Shown one piece after another: positions 16,336 through 27,391 of a DNA stretch of 64,000 bases; the first letter of the stretch is position 1, and each line of letters starts with the position of its first letter. Source of the stretch: CAWJMN01 sp963844055 (GTDB lineage Bacteria; Planctomycetota; Planctomycetia; Pirellulales; Pirellulaceae); NCBI GenBank assembly GCA_963844055.1, contig CAWJMN010000001.1:1116001-1180000 (forward strand), given 5' to 3'. The notes below the pieces were generated by a model, which worked only from the letters and a program-made list of their open reading frames with translations, was not told the DNA's origin and made no database searches. The position numbers were made by a program, and so were the translations under genes.

Positions 16336-17884
16336 AGAGCACAACATCGCTTGCATAACCACTAATGAACAGCACTGGAACCTTCGGGCATTGCTTCCTT
16401 AATGCTTCGGCCAACTGCAGGCCATTGAGCTGGGGCATCGTAACTTCCGAGACCAGTAGATGAATGGCCTCGCCGCATTCTTCTACAATTCGCAATGCCG
16501 ACTCACCGTTACTTGCTTCCAGCACTATAAAGCCCGCTTTTTCTAGTGCCATCCTAGCAATAGTTCGTACCTCTACTTCAACCTCGACCAGTAATACGGT
16601 TCGCGAAGATGGTTGGCGCGGGCCATTGCTTCCCTGGGCTATAGAGTGTTTGTTTTTTTGGGCAACGGGGAACCAGATCGTGAAGCTTGTGCCACTGCCT
16701 ATCTTGCTTTCTACATCGATCTGTCCACCGCACTGCTTGATCATCCCCTGCGAAACCGAGAGCCCCAGCCCATTCCCGTTTCCAATTCCTTTTGTGGTAA
16801 AGAAGGGTTCGAAAATCTTCTGCCGTACATAATCTGTCATTCCATGCCCTGTATCACTTACCCGCAGGCAGACATAATCACCAGGAGCAATCGGAGGTAA
16901 AGTCGGTGCCGACGCATGGCAAAGCGTCATCTGATTGGTTTCAAGGGTCAGCCTCCCGCCAGCTGGCATAGCATCTCGCGAATTCTTCACAAGGTTGAAC
17001 AGAATGTGCTCTAAATGATCGGGATCGACTTCAATCGTAGTGTCCAGTGGGGTGGTCACCATGTTTAGCAGGATGCGATCACCTAACACGTGCCGTAGCT
17101 TAGTTGCCATGGCTCCCAAAGTACGGTTTAGGTCGATTGTCTTTGGCCGGCAGGAAGCCTTTCCACAGAAGGCGAGGAACTGTGACGTCAGCAGGGCGGC
17201 TTCTTCTCCTGCCCGATGAACGGCAGCAAGCTGGTCATGAGATAGCGACGGATCGGGTAAGCGTTCGAGTACGAGCTCGCTGTAGCCGTTGATAACCGAA
17301 AGTAGATTGTTGAATTTATGGGCGATACCTCCTACTAGTCGCTCCATCGATTCGACCTTTTGTGCGTGCAACAACTGCTGGGCCTGTTGTTTTTCCTCAG
17401 TAAGGTCACGCCCCAAAGCGATAAGGTCTCCGGTACTTGGCTCAATAACCAATTGCCACGAGCACCACCGATACGCGCCGTTTTTGCAGCGGCAGCGATT
17501 TTTAAGACCCTCAACAGAATCACCGACTTGCATTCGTTGGATTGCCTGTATCGTGGTAGCGCTATCTTCTGGATGTACCAGCACCCACCAAGATTGTCCG
17601 ATCAACTCCGATTCCTCCCAGCCCAGTATTTGTACCCACGCTGGGTTCACGTTTCGAATAGCCCCGTCCCGCGTTGCGATGCACATGGCGTTTGACGAAC
17701 GGTTCCAAATCAATCCAGCATGCATTTGCCGCGGCTGACTTCTCCCATCCTCAGGGCCAGTACTTTTATGTGTTGGGATAGGGACATCGCAGGAGATTCC
17801 TAATGGGCCAATATCCAGCCAGGCATTTCCAAGGGTGCCACCGTTAATGCCAGCAAAGACGCGGTTCTCCAAGGAAGCCTTCAT
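16235..17884 (-). CDS. PAS hybrid histidine kinase with degenerate receiver domain
   Basis: 549 residues. One PAS domain (about 55-165) is followed by HisKA with GGIAHKFNNLL (H189), HATPase with NLVKNSRDAMPAGG and GNGLGLSVSQG, and a receiver (about 428-549). Two changes stand out. The residue after the phospho-His is lysine (K190), where HDFNN or HEFNN is usual. In the receiver the acidic pocket reads LLVEVEVEV (V435 where Asp is expected), and the phosphoacceptor position is Glu (E480 in LLVSEVTMPQLNG). The switch Ser (FISGYAS) and Lys (LPKPFSS) remain. The receiver probably cannot be phosphorylated and may mimic the active state (inference). The start codon is uncertain; ATG at M54 is an alternative. 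Confidence 0.9.
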   Translation of the reverse strand: MKASLENRVFAGINGGTLGNAWLDIGPLGISCDVPIPTHKSTGPEDGRSQPRQMHAGLIWNRSSNAMCIATRDGAIRNVNPAWVQILGWEESELIGQSWWVLVHPEDSATTIQAIQRMQVGDSVEGLKNRCRCKNGAYRWCSWQLVIEPSTGDLIALGRDLTEEKQQAQQLLHAQKVESMERLVGGIAHKFNNLLSVINGYSELVLERLPDPSLSHDQLAAVHRAGEEAALLTSQFLAFCGKASCRPKTIDLNRTLGAMATKLRHVLGDRILLNMVTTPLDTTIEVDPDHLEHILFNLVKNSRDAMPAGGRLTLETNQMTLCHASAPTLPPIAPGDYVCLRVSDTGHGMTDYVRQKIFEPFFTTKGIGNGNGLGLSVSQGMIKQCGGQIDVESKIGSGTSFTIWFPVAQKNKHSIAQGSNGPRQPSSRTVLLVEVEVEVRTIARMALEKAGFIVLEASNGESALRIVEECGEAIHLLVSEVTMPQLNGLQLAEALRKQCPKVPVLFISGYASDVVLSNMMRDTSCEFLPKPFSSWQLSEKVLAMLNSVV

Positions 17885-18617
17885 GGAATCGGCCTAACCT
17901 GAAATAGGGCCCCCTCTTCTATCTTGCGTGGTTGTTTGAGTGAAGAATCATCCTCACTCCAGCTGCTTCGCAAGGTTTCAACGACGGGGCCGATGCAGTC
18001 GGGAAAAACGTTCCTGGTAAATGAAGTCGGAATACACGTGACATCCCCCACTTCGCCGGGTGTCTTTCAGATCGTCGCGGTACCATCGCATCTGTGCCGG
18101 CTTGGCTCCCCGTTGCGGAAATATCACTGGAATAGGCCTGGCTCCTAAAGAAACTACGTACGCCTCTTTTTTTCAGCCGGTTTTACTTGCAACGTTTGAT
18201 AAGTCCAATGCCACGTTTGCGACGCAATTGCCCCCAAATCCAATTCCCTTTTGCCCAGCAGCCAATGATCAGCTCGCGATGCACCTAGCCGACCGCCAGA
18301 GTGGCGAATTCTCGGCCGAACGTAGCCCCGCTCGCCTGTGGAAGGGACCAACGAAAGTGAACTACTCAAGTCGCTTTTCTGCATTCTTGCATCTCAATGT
18401 CGAGAGCTATAGCCGACAGAGATACCTAGTAAAAAGTCTGTTGGCGTTCCCTCACATTTCCTGCTGCAGTTGCCTTATTCAGCTTCACACCCCAATTGCC
18501 AGAGAGATTGATAAAAGCATATGTGCTGTTTTATGGGTACAGACCGCTTCTCAAATCCACGTTTTCATTTTGGCACATGACGGGATTACCCCGCCAATCT
18601 TCGTCGCTCGATTCTCA
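17885..18617. other. 733-base spacer without a convincing gene
   Basis: Between the hybrid kinase start and the end of the oxidoreductase. Plus-strand frames here continue antisense into the oxidoreductase and show no protein motif. The right part (18538-18584) carries a copy of the GGCACAGGGCGG repeat family. Confidence 0.6.
18538..18584. repeat. GGCACAGGGCGG-family repeat, outlying copy
   Basis: Contains TTTTCATTTTGGCACATGACGG and, before it, an AGACCGCTTCTCAAATCC stretch matching the copy at 34627-34672 over about 45 bases. It lies 34 bases beyond the 3' end of the minus-strand oxidoreductase, the same arrangement as in the 34-42 kb array. Confidence 0.75.
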
Positions 18618-19925
<1,308 letters not shown>

Positions 19926-20024
19926 GGGAAGCTTTCCATGAAATATATGACAAATGAGTTAAAATGATGGAACCGATCGCATCGTTTGTGCACCAGTCGT
20001 TCCGTGCACCTGGCGTGCTCAGCT

Positions 20025-21881
20025 TTATTTGTTGTTGAGCAGAGTCCTCGCTTCCTCGACTCGCCTCTTCAGATCTTCCGCTTTTAGTGCCTGGATGAGT
20101 TCCCGTTTTTCGCCTTCATGCAGTACTTCCGGTGCCGAGGACTTTTTGCCCGTATAGATATGGTACATGTCGGCGAGGGTAAAGTTGTCGTTACGCTGTG
20201 TATCGAACGGCAGTCCAGCATTGTCGGTGGATTTCAGGTTTTCCAACGGATTTCTGGCCCACGCATAGCGAAAATAGATCGGCTCGGGCACAAACTCGCT
20301 AGAAAGTACAATCAGCGAGCGATCCCAATTTGGCTCGCCTTTACCTGCATTCTTGTCGAACCATTGAGCCTTGGCCGGTTGGAATCGTCCATCCTTGCCG
20401 GCGACGGCGAATCCTTGAATCGGACCGTCGTTGAACGGAATCGCCCAGGTATCGAGTTTTAAGAACATCTTGCCACCGTCAGTTTTTAATTCCTGGAGTT
20501 GTGGTGGCAGCCAGCGGATGTTCTTGCCGTATTGCGTCGCCAAAGCCCATTTGGCAATGCGCTCGCCGACCGGAATCTTGATTTGCGGGTGATACCAGGC
20601 TCGGTGCTGGTCGAAACAGCTGGCATAGCCAATGTTTGTGTCGCCGGCCTTGCGAGAGTTGAGGAAGGTCTGGTAGTGGACTTCACGGATGTAATTTCCC
20701 TCATCCACCATAGGCGGAAGAAAATTTTCCAAGGTCTGGGGCTGGTCCTGGGTCTCCTGAGTGATGATGCCGAAAGGGAGAGCTGGATCATTGAAAGAAG
20801 CACGCCACGCCTTGATCATCTCCGGGAAAACACGTGCGTAGAGTTTGTGGCCATTCGGCATCAGCGCCTCATTATAACCTTGATGCCAGATAACCCCTTT
20901 AATCGGCAGCCCGGCAATCGTGGAGAGAGTGCTTGCGAACAGGTTGCCTGGACGATTCATGTCCACCGCTGGACCGAGGAGCAGATCCGATGGCGGCATG
21001 CGGTCGGCAGGTATCGGCTTGCCTTGGGCTTTCATTCCGGCAGCCCAGTCGTTGTATTGCTTGATCCGGCTCTCAAGATCCTGCTTGGGATCGAACTCGG
21101 CGACCTTCTTGTCCCACTCGGCCAGCGTGCTGGTCACCTCGGGAGTGTCGATCTTCCTCAACTCATCAATCGGAGTCCAAGACATCAACGAAGTTCCCCC
21201 CCTGGAAACGTCCACAAGTCCAATCGGAACTTGCGTGGCCATGTGGAGGCGTCGAGCAAAGACGTAACCAATACCAGACATGTCCGCCACGGTCTCTGGC
21301 GAGCAGACATCCCAGTAGCCTTGACGAAAGTGTCGTCCAAAGAAATTGTTCCACTGATATTGGCGAGCAAATGACTTCCTCGTCTCAGGGCCATCTTGCT
21401 GGGGAACGGTGAAGAGCCGGATCTGATCGAAATTGGCGGAGATAATTTCTAAGGGCCCCTCTTCGAGCTTGTGTAGCTCGAACTCCATGTTGCTCTGGCC
21501 GCCGAGCAACCAGACATCGCCGACAAGGATATTGGTCAACTCGATGGTGTCGTCCTTGCCTCGCACCGTTATCGTGCGAGGTTGCGAACTGGCGAGCATG
21601 GCAGGGAGTTCGACCTTCCAAGATCTGTCTTCAGCGGCAGTCGCCGACTGGGTCTTGTCGCCAAAGGTCACTGTGACGGTTTCACCGGGAGTGGCCCATC
21701 CCCAGATCGAAATGGGTTTGTCCCGCTGCACGACCATGTTGGACTGAAAAAGATTGTGAACGCACAACCCGCTTCCGACTGCGAGTACGTCGATTCGATC
21801 TTTTCCCTGCGTCAGCTTATCAGCGGCATGGAGGGATGCCGTGAAGCAGCAACTTAGCAGTAGGAGGATGAAGTGTTTCAT
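20025..21881 (-). CDS. Secreted sialate O-acetylesterase-like (SGNH/SASA) protein
   Basis: 618 residues from ATG 21881, where a clear signal peptide starts (MKHFILLLLSCCFTASLHAA). Visible motifs: NLFQSNMVVQRDKPISIWGW, then the nucleophile block VWLLGGQSNMEFEL, GLVDVSRGGTSLMSW and GVIWHQGYNEALMP, all typical of the sialate O-acetylesterase family. It likely deacetylates sugars in algal or mucin polysaccharides (inference). The frame stays open to 22151 for another 90 codons, containing no motif I know; I treat this as upstream sequence because the signal peptide defines the start. Confidence 0.88.
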   Translation of the reverse strand: MKHFILLLLSCCFTASLHAADKLTQGKDRIDVLAVGSGLCVHNLFQSNMVVQRDKPISIWGWATPGETVTVTFGDKTQSATAAEDRSWKVELPAMLASSQPRTITVRGKDDTIELTNILVGDVWLLGGQSNMEFELHKLEEGPLEIISANFDQIRLFTVPQQDGPETRKSFARQYQWNNFFGRHFRQGYWDVCSPETVADMSGIGYVFARRLHMATQVPIGLVDVSRGGTSLMSWTPIDELRKIDTPEVTSTLAEWDKKVAEFDPKQDLESRIKQYNDWAAGMKAQGKPIPADRMPPSDLLLGPAVDMNRPGNLFASTLSTIAGLPIKGVIWHQGYNEALMPNGHKLYARVFPEMIKAWRASFNDPALPFGIITQETQDQPQTLENFLPPMVDEGNYIREVHYQTFLNSRKAGDTNIGYASCFDQHRAWYHPQIKIPVGERIAKWALATQYGKNIRWLPPQLQELKTDGGKMFLKLDTWAIPFNDGPIQGFAVAGKDGRFQPAKAQWFDKNAGKGEPNWDRSLIVLSSEFVPEPIYFRYAWARNPLENLKSTDNAGLPFDTQRNDNFTLADMYHIYTGKKSSAPEVLHEGEKRELIQALKAEDLKRRVEEARTLLNNK

Positions 21882-22187
21882 GAGACTCAATTTCTGTGTG
21901 CGAAGGACGTTTTCTTTTGTGGGCAAAAGTGGTGAAAGGGCTTCGGCGAGAATCGAAGCAATCTTCTGTGCTTCCTCCGCATCGAGGTCTTTAGTAGCCG
22001 AGGAAATGCCGATGCTGGCCAGAACGACTGGAGACTGAGTAGAAGTTGTCATGCTTTTGATTAGCGCTGGCACGTCTTCTGTCTCCATCGAAGGTGCTGG
22101 ATGAGACCGGAATTTCATCCCCAAAATCCTCCGCCGCATGCAGCGGGCCAAGCAGCGACGCCGATTGCAAGCAGAAAATGTTTCATA

Positions 22188-24584
22188 CTACTTGAGCTTG
22201 ATGAGAGATGGCGTGTCCGTGCTTAATTCGATGGCCTTGATCGTATCACGGACCGATTTCGCCTTTTGCCGCCCAAGGTTTTTGGGGAAGTCCTTTTCTT
22301 CTTCCTCGAAGTAATGGGCGATCTGCTCTAGTTCGGGAATGACCGCTTTGGCGTGACTGCCGAAGGTCAACAGTATCTTCATGATTTCCGGCGTGCGTGT
22401 CTGACTGTTCCACGGATTTTGATCTCGGGTGTATTTCGTCAGTGCATGCATACCTTCTTCGATGTGATGCTGAGCCAGGACGCGCAGTCCTTCGACTCGG
22501 ATGTCGTCGGCGAACATCTCGCCACTGGGCGCTGGCTGGACGATCGCCTCATGGATCGCTGGCAGCAGCGGTTCGATTTCGGCCAGCGAAAGGTGACGAT
22601 AGACCGAACTGAAGCTACCTCTAGCACGGCCGTCCTGATTCTTTAGCCCGGTCCGTACCGCCTTGTAGAGCGTGGGACGGTCGACGCCGTCCAGCGAGTG
22701 ACCGAGCATGCCTTCTCGATCAAACAAGGCAAATGCGAGATACCGCTGTTGCATGCCGCGTGGGTCGTTCTTCTCGTCCACCTGACCCAGCATTTCAAGC
22801 AATTGTGGCACTGTCCTCATCGCCGGAGGACCGATGGCCGCAAGTGCTTCGGCGGCTTTGATGCGGAGCCACATGTCGGGTTCATTCAAAGTCTTCTGCA
22901 GGGTATCGACAGCGGGGGCAGCGCGTCCCCGCAGCACAATCAAACCCTGACAAGCACCGTATCTCGCTTCCAAAATGGGAGAGCCGAGCATCTCGATCAA
23001 GGGGGCTGCGGTCGATGTCTTGCGTCGCCCCCATGCCATCGCAGCACGTTCGCGCACGATCGGAGACCAGTTCCGCAGTCGCTCAAGCAATTGGTCGTCA
23101 CTCAGACCATCGTAAAAACTGTTGCGATCCTTGTTGTTCCAGCCGCGCCCGTCCGCGACGACGAGTTCGGCGGCGACGGAATCGAGTTGAGGAATCTCGC
23201 TCGACTTCTTGCCCGTGAGATAGAGCTTCTTTAGCGGCATGGCATAGGCAAGCAGGTACGCTCCAGTGCAATCCCAGCCCTCGTAGCTGTCGTTGCCGGG
23301 TTCCGGTGGGCCTTGGTGCAAGAAGCTGCCGTCCCACCGTCGAGCGAAGTCGAAATACCACGCTCCAAACTCCTGCATCCAAGCTCCTGTCGCGTGGGGG
23401 CCGGAGTGCGCCACACCGGGCATCGCCCAAACTATGTTGAAAAAATTACCTGTGTGTCCCGTGTCGCGCTCGGAGCCGTGAGACGCGAGGCTCATGCGTG
23501 AAAAGAACTCGGCGCCGTGTGGCTCGCCGAGCAGATTGAACAGAACGGAGGCCATTCCGCACTTGCCGTTGTCTTCATGGTTCTCGATCCACGGATGGTG
23601 ATCGCCATACGGAATGGCTCCTTTGCCGATGTAGTACCGCAGCAAGCGGGCGCTCCGTTCGATGGCCAGATCAATCGCTGGATCACGAATACCGGTCTCA
23701 CGAGCCAGCACTAGCGAGATCGTCAGTGGCACGCCCGGCGAGTTCATCATGCCATAGCCCCTAAGGCGTCCATCGGGCTTCGCGAAGTTGTGCCCCCATG
23801 AACCGACAGCGCTCTGGCCTTCGGCTGACTCCATCGCGAGCCGTCGTAGTCCCGGCATCACGGTTACGTCGCCGGTAGCTGTGATGTATTCGGCTAGGAA
23901 AATCATCACATAGCCGTAATGCCAAGTCTTGTAGCCATCGGAAGTGAAATCAGCCGCCCACTGGGCTTCTTGCTTTAAGATAGGGAGATACGCCGCATCT
24001 CCGCATGCAAGCAAGCCCAGCGCGTTCAATGAACGCGGGATGGGATCGATGCTCTTACCATAGTTTGGTGCCGCCATACGTGCTGCAAGCGACTTGCATC
24101 CTTGCTCGAGGATTCGCTGCGACTTGGGGCAATCAAACGGAGCCGTGGGTGAGTAACTCCCGAGCACCGGCAGTTTCAAAGCTACTTCCTCTGCCTTCCC
24201 CGCTCGCCACCGAGTCAGCACGAGCTTGCCTCCACCGGCTTCTGTTTCTGCCGAAGTCAGCGCCTGTCCCAGTTCCGTGCGGGGATCGACTGAAAATGCC
24301 TTGCCACCGACGCCAAGGATCACATCACCGACAGCAATGACACCATCCGCTGGCGACTTCGCCTCGACCTTCGTGATGGCAATTTGCCGTGCATCACTCG
24401 TCACCAACTTGTCGCAATACATCCATCCGCGCAGACCCGTCGCACCGAGGTTCCAGTCGTGCTTCGCGATCTGGGGTATCACATCACCCTTCGTGAAGTC
24501 AGGCGGCTTTACTTGGTCGTTTCTGTCGGATGAGTATGCCAACGACGCGAACAGAAGGCTGGTGAGTGCGAGGTATAGTTTCAT
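22188..24584 (-). CDS. DUF6288-like secreted protein with PDZ and HEAT-repeat regions
   Basis: About 798 residues from ATG 24584 (MKLYLALTSLLFASLAYSS, signal peptide). A PDZ-like domain follows (ITKVEAKSPADGVIAVGDVI), then a helical alpha/alpha-barrel-like central part rich in W/H/Y (WHYGYVMIFLAEYI, GSWGHNFAKPDG), and C-terminal HEAT-like repeats (IVRERAAMAWGRRKT, RIKAAEALAAIGPPA). This order recalls the planctomycete family annotated as DUF6288; the function is unknown. The frame opens at 24632, but the signal peptide supports 24584. Upstream gene of the three-gene minus-strand string. Confidence 0.75.
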   Translation of the reverse strand: MKLYLALTSLLFASLAYSSDRNDQVKPPDFTKGDVIPQIAKHDWNLGATGLRGWMYCDKLVTSDARQIAITKVEAKSPADGVIAVGDVILGVGGKAFSVDPRTELGQALTSAETEAGGGKLVLTRWRAGKAEEVALKLPVLGSYSPTAPFDCPKSQRILEQGCKSLAARMAAPNYGKSIDPIPRSLNALGLLACGDAAYLPILKQEAQWAADFTSDGYKTWHYGYVMIFLAEYITATGDVTVMPGLRRLAMESAEGQSAVGSWGHNFAKPDGRLRGYGMMNSPGVPLTISLVLARETGIRDPAIDLAIERSARLLRYYIGKGAIPYGDHHPWIENHEDNGKCGMASVLFNLLGEPHGAEFFSRMSLASHGSERDTGHTGNFFNIVWAMPGVAHSGPHATGAWMQEFGAWYFDFARRWDGSFLHQGPPEPGNDSYEGWDCTGAYLLAYAMPLKKLYLTGKKSSEIPQLDSVAAELVVADGRGWNNKDRNSFYDGLSDDQLLERLRNWSPIVRERAAMAWGRRKTSTAAPLIEMLGSPILEARYGACQGLIVLRGRAAPAVDTLQKTLNEPDMWLRIKAAEALAAIGPPAMRTVPQLLEMLGQVDEKNDPRGMQQRYLAFALFDREGMLGHSLDGVDRPTLYKAVRTGLKNQDGRARGSFSSVYRHLSLAEIEPLLPAIHEAIVQPAPSGEMFADDIRVEGLRVLAQHHIEEGMHALTKYTRDQNPWNSQTRTPEIMKILLTFGSHAKAVIPELEQIAHYFEEEEKDFPKNLGRQKAKSVRDTIKAIELSTDTPSLIKLK

Positions 24585-24759
24585 TTTGGCAAAATGAGGT
24601 GAGGTCAAGGATTGACGAAGAGCACTACGCAATTCAGTTTGGCATTGTCTACTGACAGTCTAAAGTTCCAAAGTAAGCGATGGTAAGTGTCGCTAAGACT
24701 AGGACTTTCTGCGGGAATTTTACTTAGTCTATCCACTCCACTGCGGACTTGCCACCGGC

Positions 24760-25062
24760 CCAGTTTACTGGGTCGGTGACAGACATAATCGTGCTTATAT
24801 TTATAACCGTGTGCACGACGATCCAAAGAATCGTTTCGAGGCAGAAACGAATCGCAACGTATATCAGGACACTGGCTACCTGATGGGCCATCTTAAGAAC
24901 CTGCCGAGCTGGAAGCGGGAGGAATTGGCCGAGCCGACAATCGCCTGGGATGTGTCGCTATCGCTTGCTAACGTGATGAAGCTGCGCTGTCCCATTGTCA
25001 TCATGGAGGAAGCGACTGAGCCAGGTGCCGTCAAACCCATGAAATTTGCATGGCAGAAGTAA
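24760..25062 (+). pseudogene. Coding-like fragment of unknown protein
   Basis: A plus-strand frame encodes a coherent sequence (GPVYWVGDRHNRAYIYNRV ... EPGAVKPMKFAWQK) that ends at a normal stop, but there is no convincing start; a GTG at 24811 is possible. It looks like the C-terminal remnant of a larger protein. I do not recognise the family. Confidence 0.4.
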
Positions 25063-25139
25063 TTCAATACCTAAGCCATTGCGTTTTAATAGGTTGCATA
25101 TGATTGCAAGCATCTTTGCAACCAGGACAGCAACTGCTC

Positions 25140-25660
25140 CGATGCAGAGAGGCTTCAAGGTCCACTCCTTCCGTCAATAGGAAGAAGAGAAAGCCGTTGC
25201 AATGGCTACTGGTGATCTGCTTGGCCACTGCCGACAGGGACTTATAGACCACCCCTTCCATTTCAAAGTCCTGGTGCTGGACCAAGACCTAATAGACCCG
25301 TCCTTTGTGTTCCCGGTAGAGCAGCGAACCCGGGATCGGTAGCCGGGGATCGAACTCTTGGGGAATGGTGGCCGCTGTGGGTAGTTCAATCTGGACCTTG
25401 GCCCCTTGGACCCAGGTTGGGGCATTGACCCGTAAGTCAGCGTCACAGCCTAGTTCTTCAGGCCGGTCTTTGTCTCTCCCCGAATGCCCCCCTCCAGTCT
25501 CTTAGGCCTGGATCTGCCAGACAATCCGGCGAATGAGCCAAGATCGACTGCGCGTATTCGTAGCATCCCCGCTTAAATCAAAATACTTTCGCCTTAGCTC
25601 TCCCGTACTCTGCTGCTGCAGCGCAGCCAGTTGCTGTTCCAGACTGGAATCTATCGAGTT
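25140..25660 (-). pseudogene. DUF2924 family pseudogene
   Basis: Reading the minus strand in one frame gives LAALQQQSTGELRRKYFDL and SRSWLIRRIVWQIQA, a stop at 25502-25504, then DPRLPIPGSLLYREHKGRVY, a TAG at 25289-25291, and YKSLSAVAKQITSSHCNGFL. This is the DUF2924 layout. The domain normally accompanies serine site-specific recombinases in phage-like or mobile regions. At least two in-frame stops and a degraded end make it a dead gene. Confidence 0.75.
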
Positions 25661-25955
25661 CTCTCCCTAGTGATCGTAAGAGGCAATCTCTGGAACCGGT
25701 GTCCAGAGTGATCACAGAGAGCAGTCTTTTCAGAGAAACAGCAAGCGGGGGCTGACGCTGGGCGTTGCCATCGCCAAAGCGACCGCTTTTGCAAAGATAA
25801 GAATCAAACAATTCTGGGCGATTCCCTTGGCAGGCAAGGTGGTCGCCGGGCCTTGCATGATGGCTATGCCCCTGTTTCTTCTTCATCGTGCCGTTGAATC
25901 ACGCTCACGCACGGGCGAACGCTCAGAATCGCCAGCGGGGGCGATAGATGCAGGC

Positions 25956-26132
25956 ATGAAGACGTTTCACGAATGGCTGGCAGGACGCACGAAGAACGAA
26001 GGGCTGTGGCTCAACGACAAGAATGCCGTGGTCGGCATGTCGAACATCAACCCGCTGTTGCAGAAGAAGGCGAAGGTCAAGCCATTGAAACTGCCGAAGG
26101 CGAAGCTGCCGAAAATGCTCGTTGTAACCTAA
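25956..26132 (+). CDS. Small basic hypothetical protein
   Basis: 58 codons from ATG 25956: MKTFHEWLAGRTKNEGLWLN, then a Lys/Pro/Leu-rich tail with alternating KLPKAKLPK. The composition is gene-like and the N-terminus is a plausible helix. No known function. The frame opens further upstream (25827) without any feature. It ends 4 bases past the stop side of the convergent ORF at 26129, so the two genes overlap tail to tail. Confidence 0.4.
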   Translation: MKTFHEWLAGRTKNEGLWLNDKNAVVGMSNINPLLQKKAKVKPLKLPKAKLPKMLVVT

Positions 26133-26431
26133 TCCGAAGGTGATTGAAGACGCCTCGTCAAATCGGAAGTGATCCGACCGACAATTTCAGATTCAATACC
26201 GTTGAAAACGAAGTAATTTCCAAGATCGTCGTGATGCTTGAGCGTTATATCCTTGCCTGAAACTTGAAATCGCCATGTTCGAGTACATACGCCATCGACC
26301 TTGTCAATGATTACGGCATCAAACGTGTTTTGCAGGTATTTTGCGAGCGATTCAAAATCGTCCCAGCTTTCGACACCATTGATGTGCAGTTCGGTGGTAT
26401 CGCCTTCCCGAATTCGAGTTATGTTTGTCAT
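26129..26431 (-). CDS. Small acidic protein, immunity-like
   Basis: 100 residues. TELHINGVESWDDFESLAKY, a central basic stretch RTWRFQVSGKDITLKHHDDL and then GNYFVFNGI give a compact alpha/beta protein, reminiscent of small immunity or DUF3630-like proteins (uncertain). It belongs to a run of small minus-strand ORFs between 26.1 and 28.1 kb. Confidence 0.55.
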   Translation of the reverse strand: MTNITRIREGDTTELHINGVESWDDFESLAKYLQNTFDAVIIDKVDGVCTRTWRFQVSGKDITLKHHDDLGNYFVFNGIESEIVGRITSDLTRRLQSPSD

Positions 26432-26813
26432 TCCAGTCCCAGTTTCTTGTTTACACTTGGCCGTGATTTCTGCGAACTATTAAGGATGTCTTGCCAAAAC
26501 TCCGGGTGCCACTGCTCGCTTGTCCAACGGTGCGGTAATCGCCGGTGCCTTCCTGTTAGTTACGGAACGTCGAAACTCCCGATAAGCAGTTCTTGCAAAA
26601 CATCTTAGATCAGCAAGGGTGTGCGATAGGGGCACGAGAACGTCACTTCCTGAAGCATCATTCCCTCGTCATCTCGCTCCGGCAATTTCTTTCTATTCAC
26701 CCCCGCTGGCAACGTCCATACTGCCGGCCAAGCCAACCGTGGCACCCGGCGATGAGCTTGAAGCCCCCCACTTTCGGACAGGTTTTCTGTTCGACGGCTT
26801 CAGAAACTCTATT
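26432..26813. other. Non-coding or decayed stretch
   Basis: Frames on both strands are short and lack protein-like composition. It lies between two immunity-like ORFs and may hold remnants of a lost gene. I see no repeat or RNA here. Confidence 0.5.
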
Positions 26814-27050
26814 TCAACCTTCTACAGCAACCGCTTTGGTATGCCAATCGATGCTCAATACGTATTCGCCTCCATCGACGGCAGTACCGGCGCTCTCAAG
26901 CCGTGCATTAATCAACGATGATGGATAAACAAGCATCCAGGACTTGTGCCCTTCTCGTTTGACAAGGCGAACCATCTCCGGGTCTCCCGAAACTCCGATG
27001 TTGTCCGAAACGAATTTGTTCCCGATCGCAATTGCTTCTTCGATTCTCAT
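26814..27050 (-). CDS. Small immunity-like hypothetical protein
   Basis: 78 residues from ATG 27050 (MRIEEAIAIGNKFVSDNIGV). Strand-rich remainder (KSWMLVYPSSLI, GEYVLSIDWHTKAVAVEG). The helix-then-sheet layout resembles small PepSY-like or immunity proteins found downstream of polymorphic toxins. Family not recognised. Confidence 0.5.
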   Translation of the reverse strand: MRIEEAIAIGNKFVSDNIGVSGDPEMVRLVKREGHKSWMLVYPSSLINARLESAGTAVDGGEYVLSIDWHTKAVAVEG

Positions 27051-27129
27051 CGTCCAACGCCTCCCCATTTGTTCTCAATACAGTCAACCATGTGAAGTCG
27101 CTAGTTTGGGGTTAGCCGGTCCCATCGTC

Positions 27130-27357
27130 CTACGCGTTCGAGAAGATTAAACACAAACTGCTCAGGTGCGTTATTTCCAAACACACGGGGAAGTGCACAA
27201 GTCTGCCATCAGCAACCACTGCTGGTCGATGAGTTGTGGCTGAACAGGCAGTTCCAAAACGGTGCTGACAGGCGGCGATTGACAAGCTAAGGTATTCACC
27301 AAAGGACTCCTTTCCTCCTCTGATACGCACTGGCCAATCCAAGCGTTTAGCTAACAA
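27130..27357 (-). CDS. Uncertain small ORF, possible gene fragment
   Basis: 75 codons starting LAKRLDWPVRIRGGKESFGE, which reads like the C-terminal part of a small cytosolic protein but ends in a non-descript hydrophobic tail. No clear start or ribosome site. Could be a truncated immunity gene or chance. Confidence 0.2.
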   Translation of the reverse strand: MLAKRLDWPVRIRGGKESFGEYLSLSIAACQHRFGTACSATTHRPAVVADGRLVHFPVCLEITHLSSLCLIFSNA

Positions 27358-27391
27358 AAGAAAGTGTTGAAACCACCACTAGAAAGCACTC

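Noticed and set aside
20499..21374. 291-codon plus-strand ORF opposite the esterase gene
   Set aside because: Antisense shadow of a clear SGNH/SASA gene with signal peptide and active-site motifs on the minus strand.
21882..22151. N-terminal extension of the esterase
   Set aside because: The frame is open for 90 more codons, but a normal signal peptide starts at 21881 and the extension has no domain; treated as upstream sequence.
24570..24600. TTTCATTTTGGCAAAATGAG resembling the repeat end
   Set aside because: The match to the repeat family stops after TTTCATTTTGGCA, and the site overlaps the start codon of the DUF6288-like gene. Most likely chance, since no arm or centre is present.
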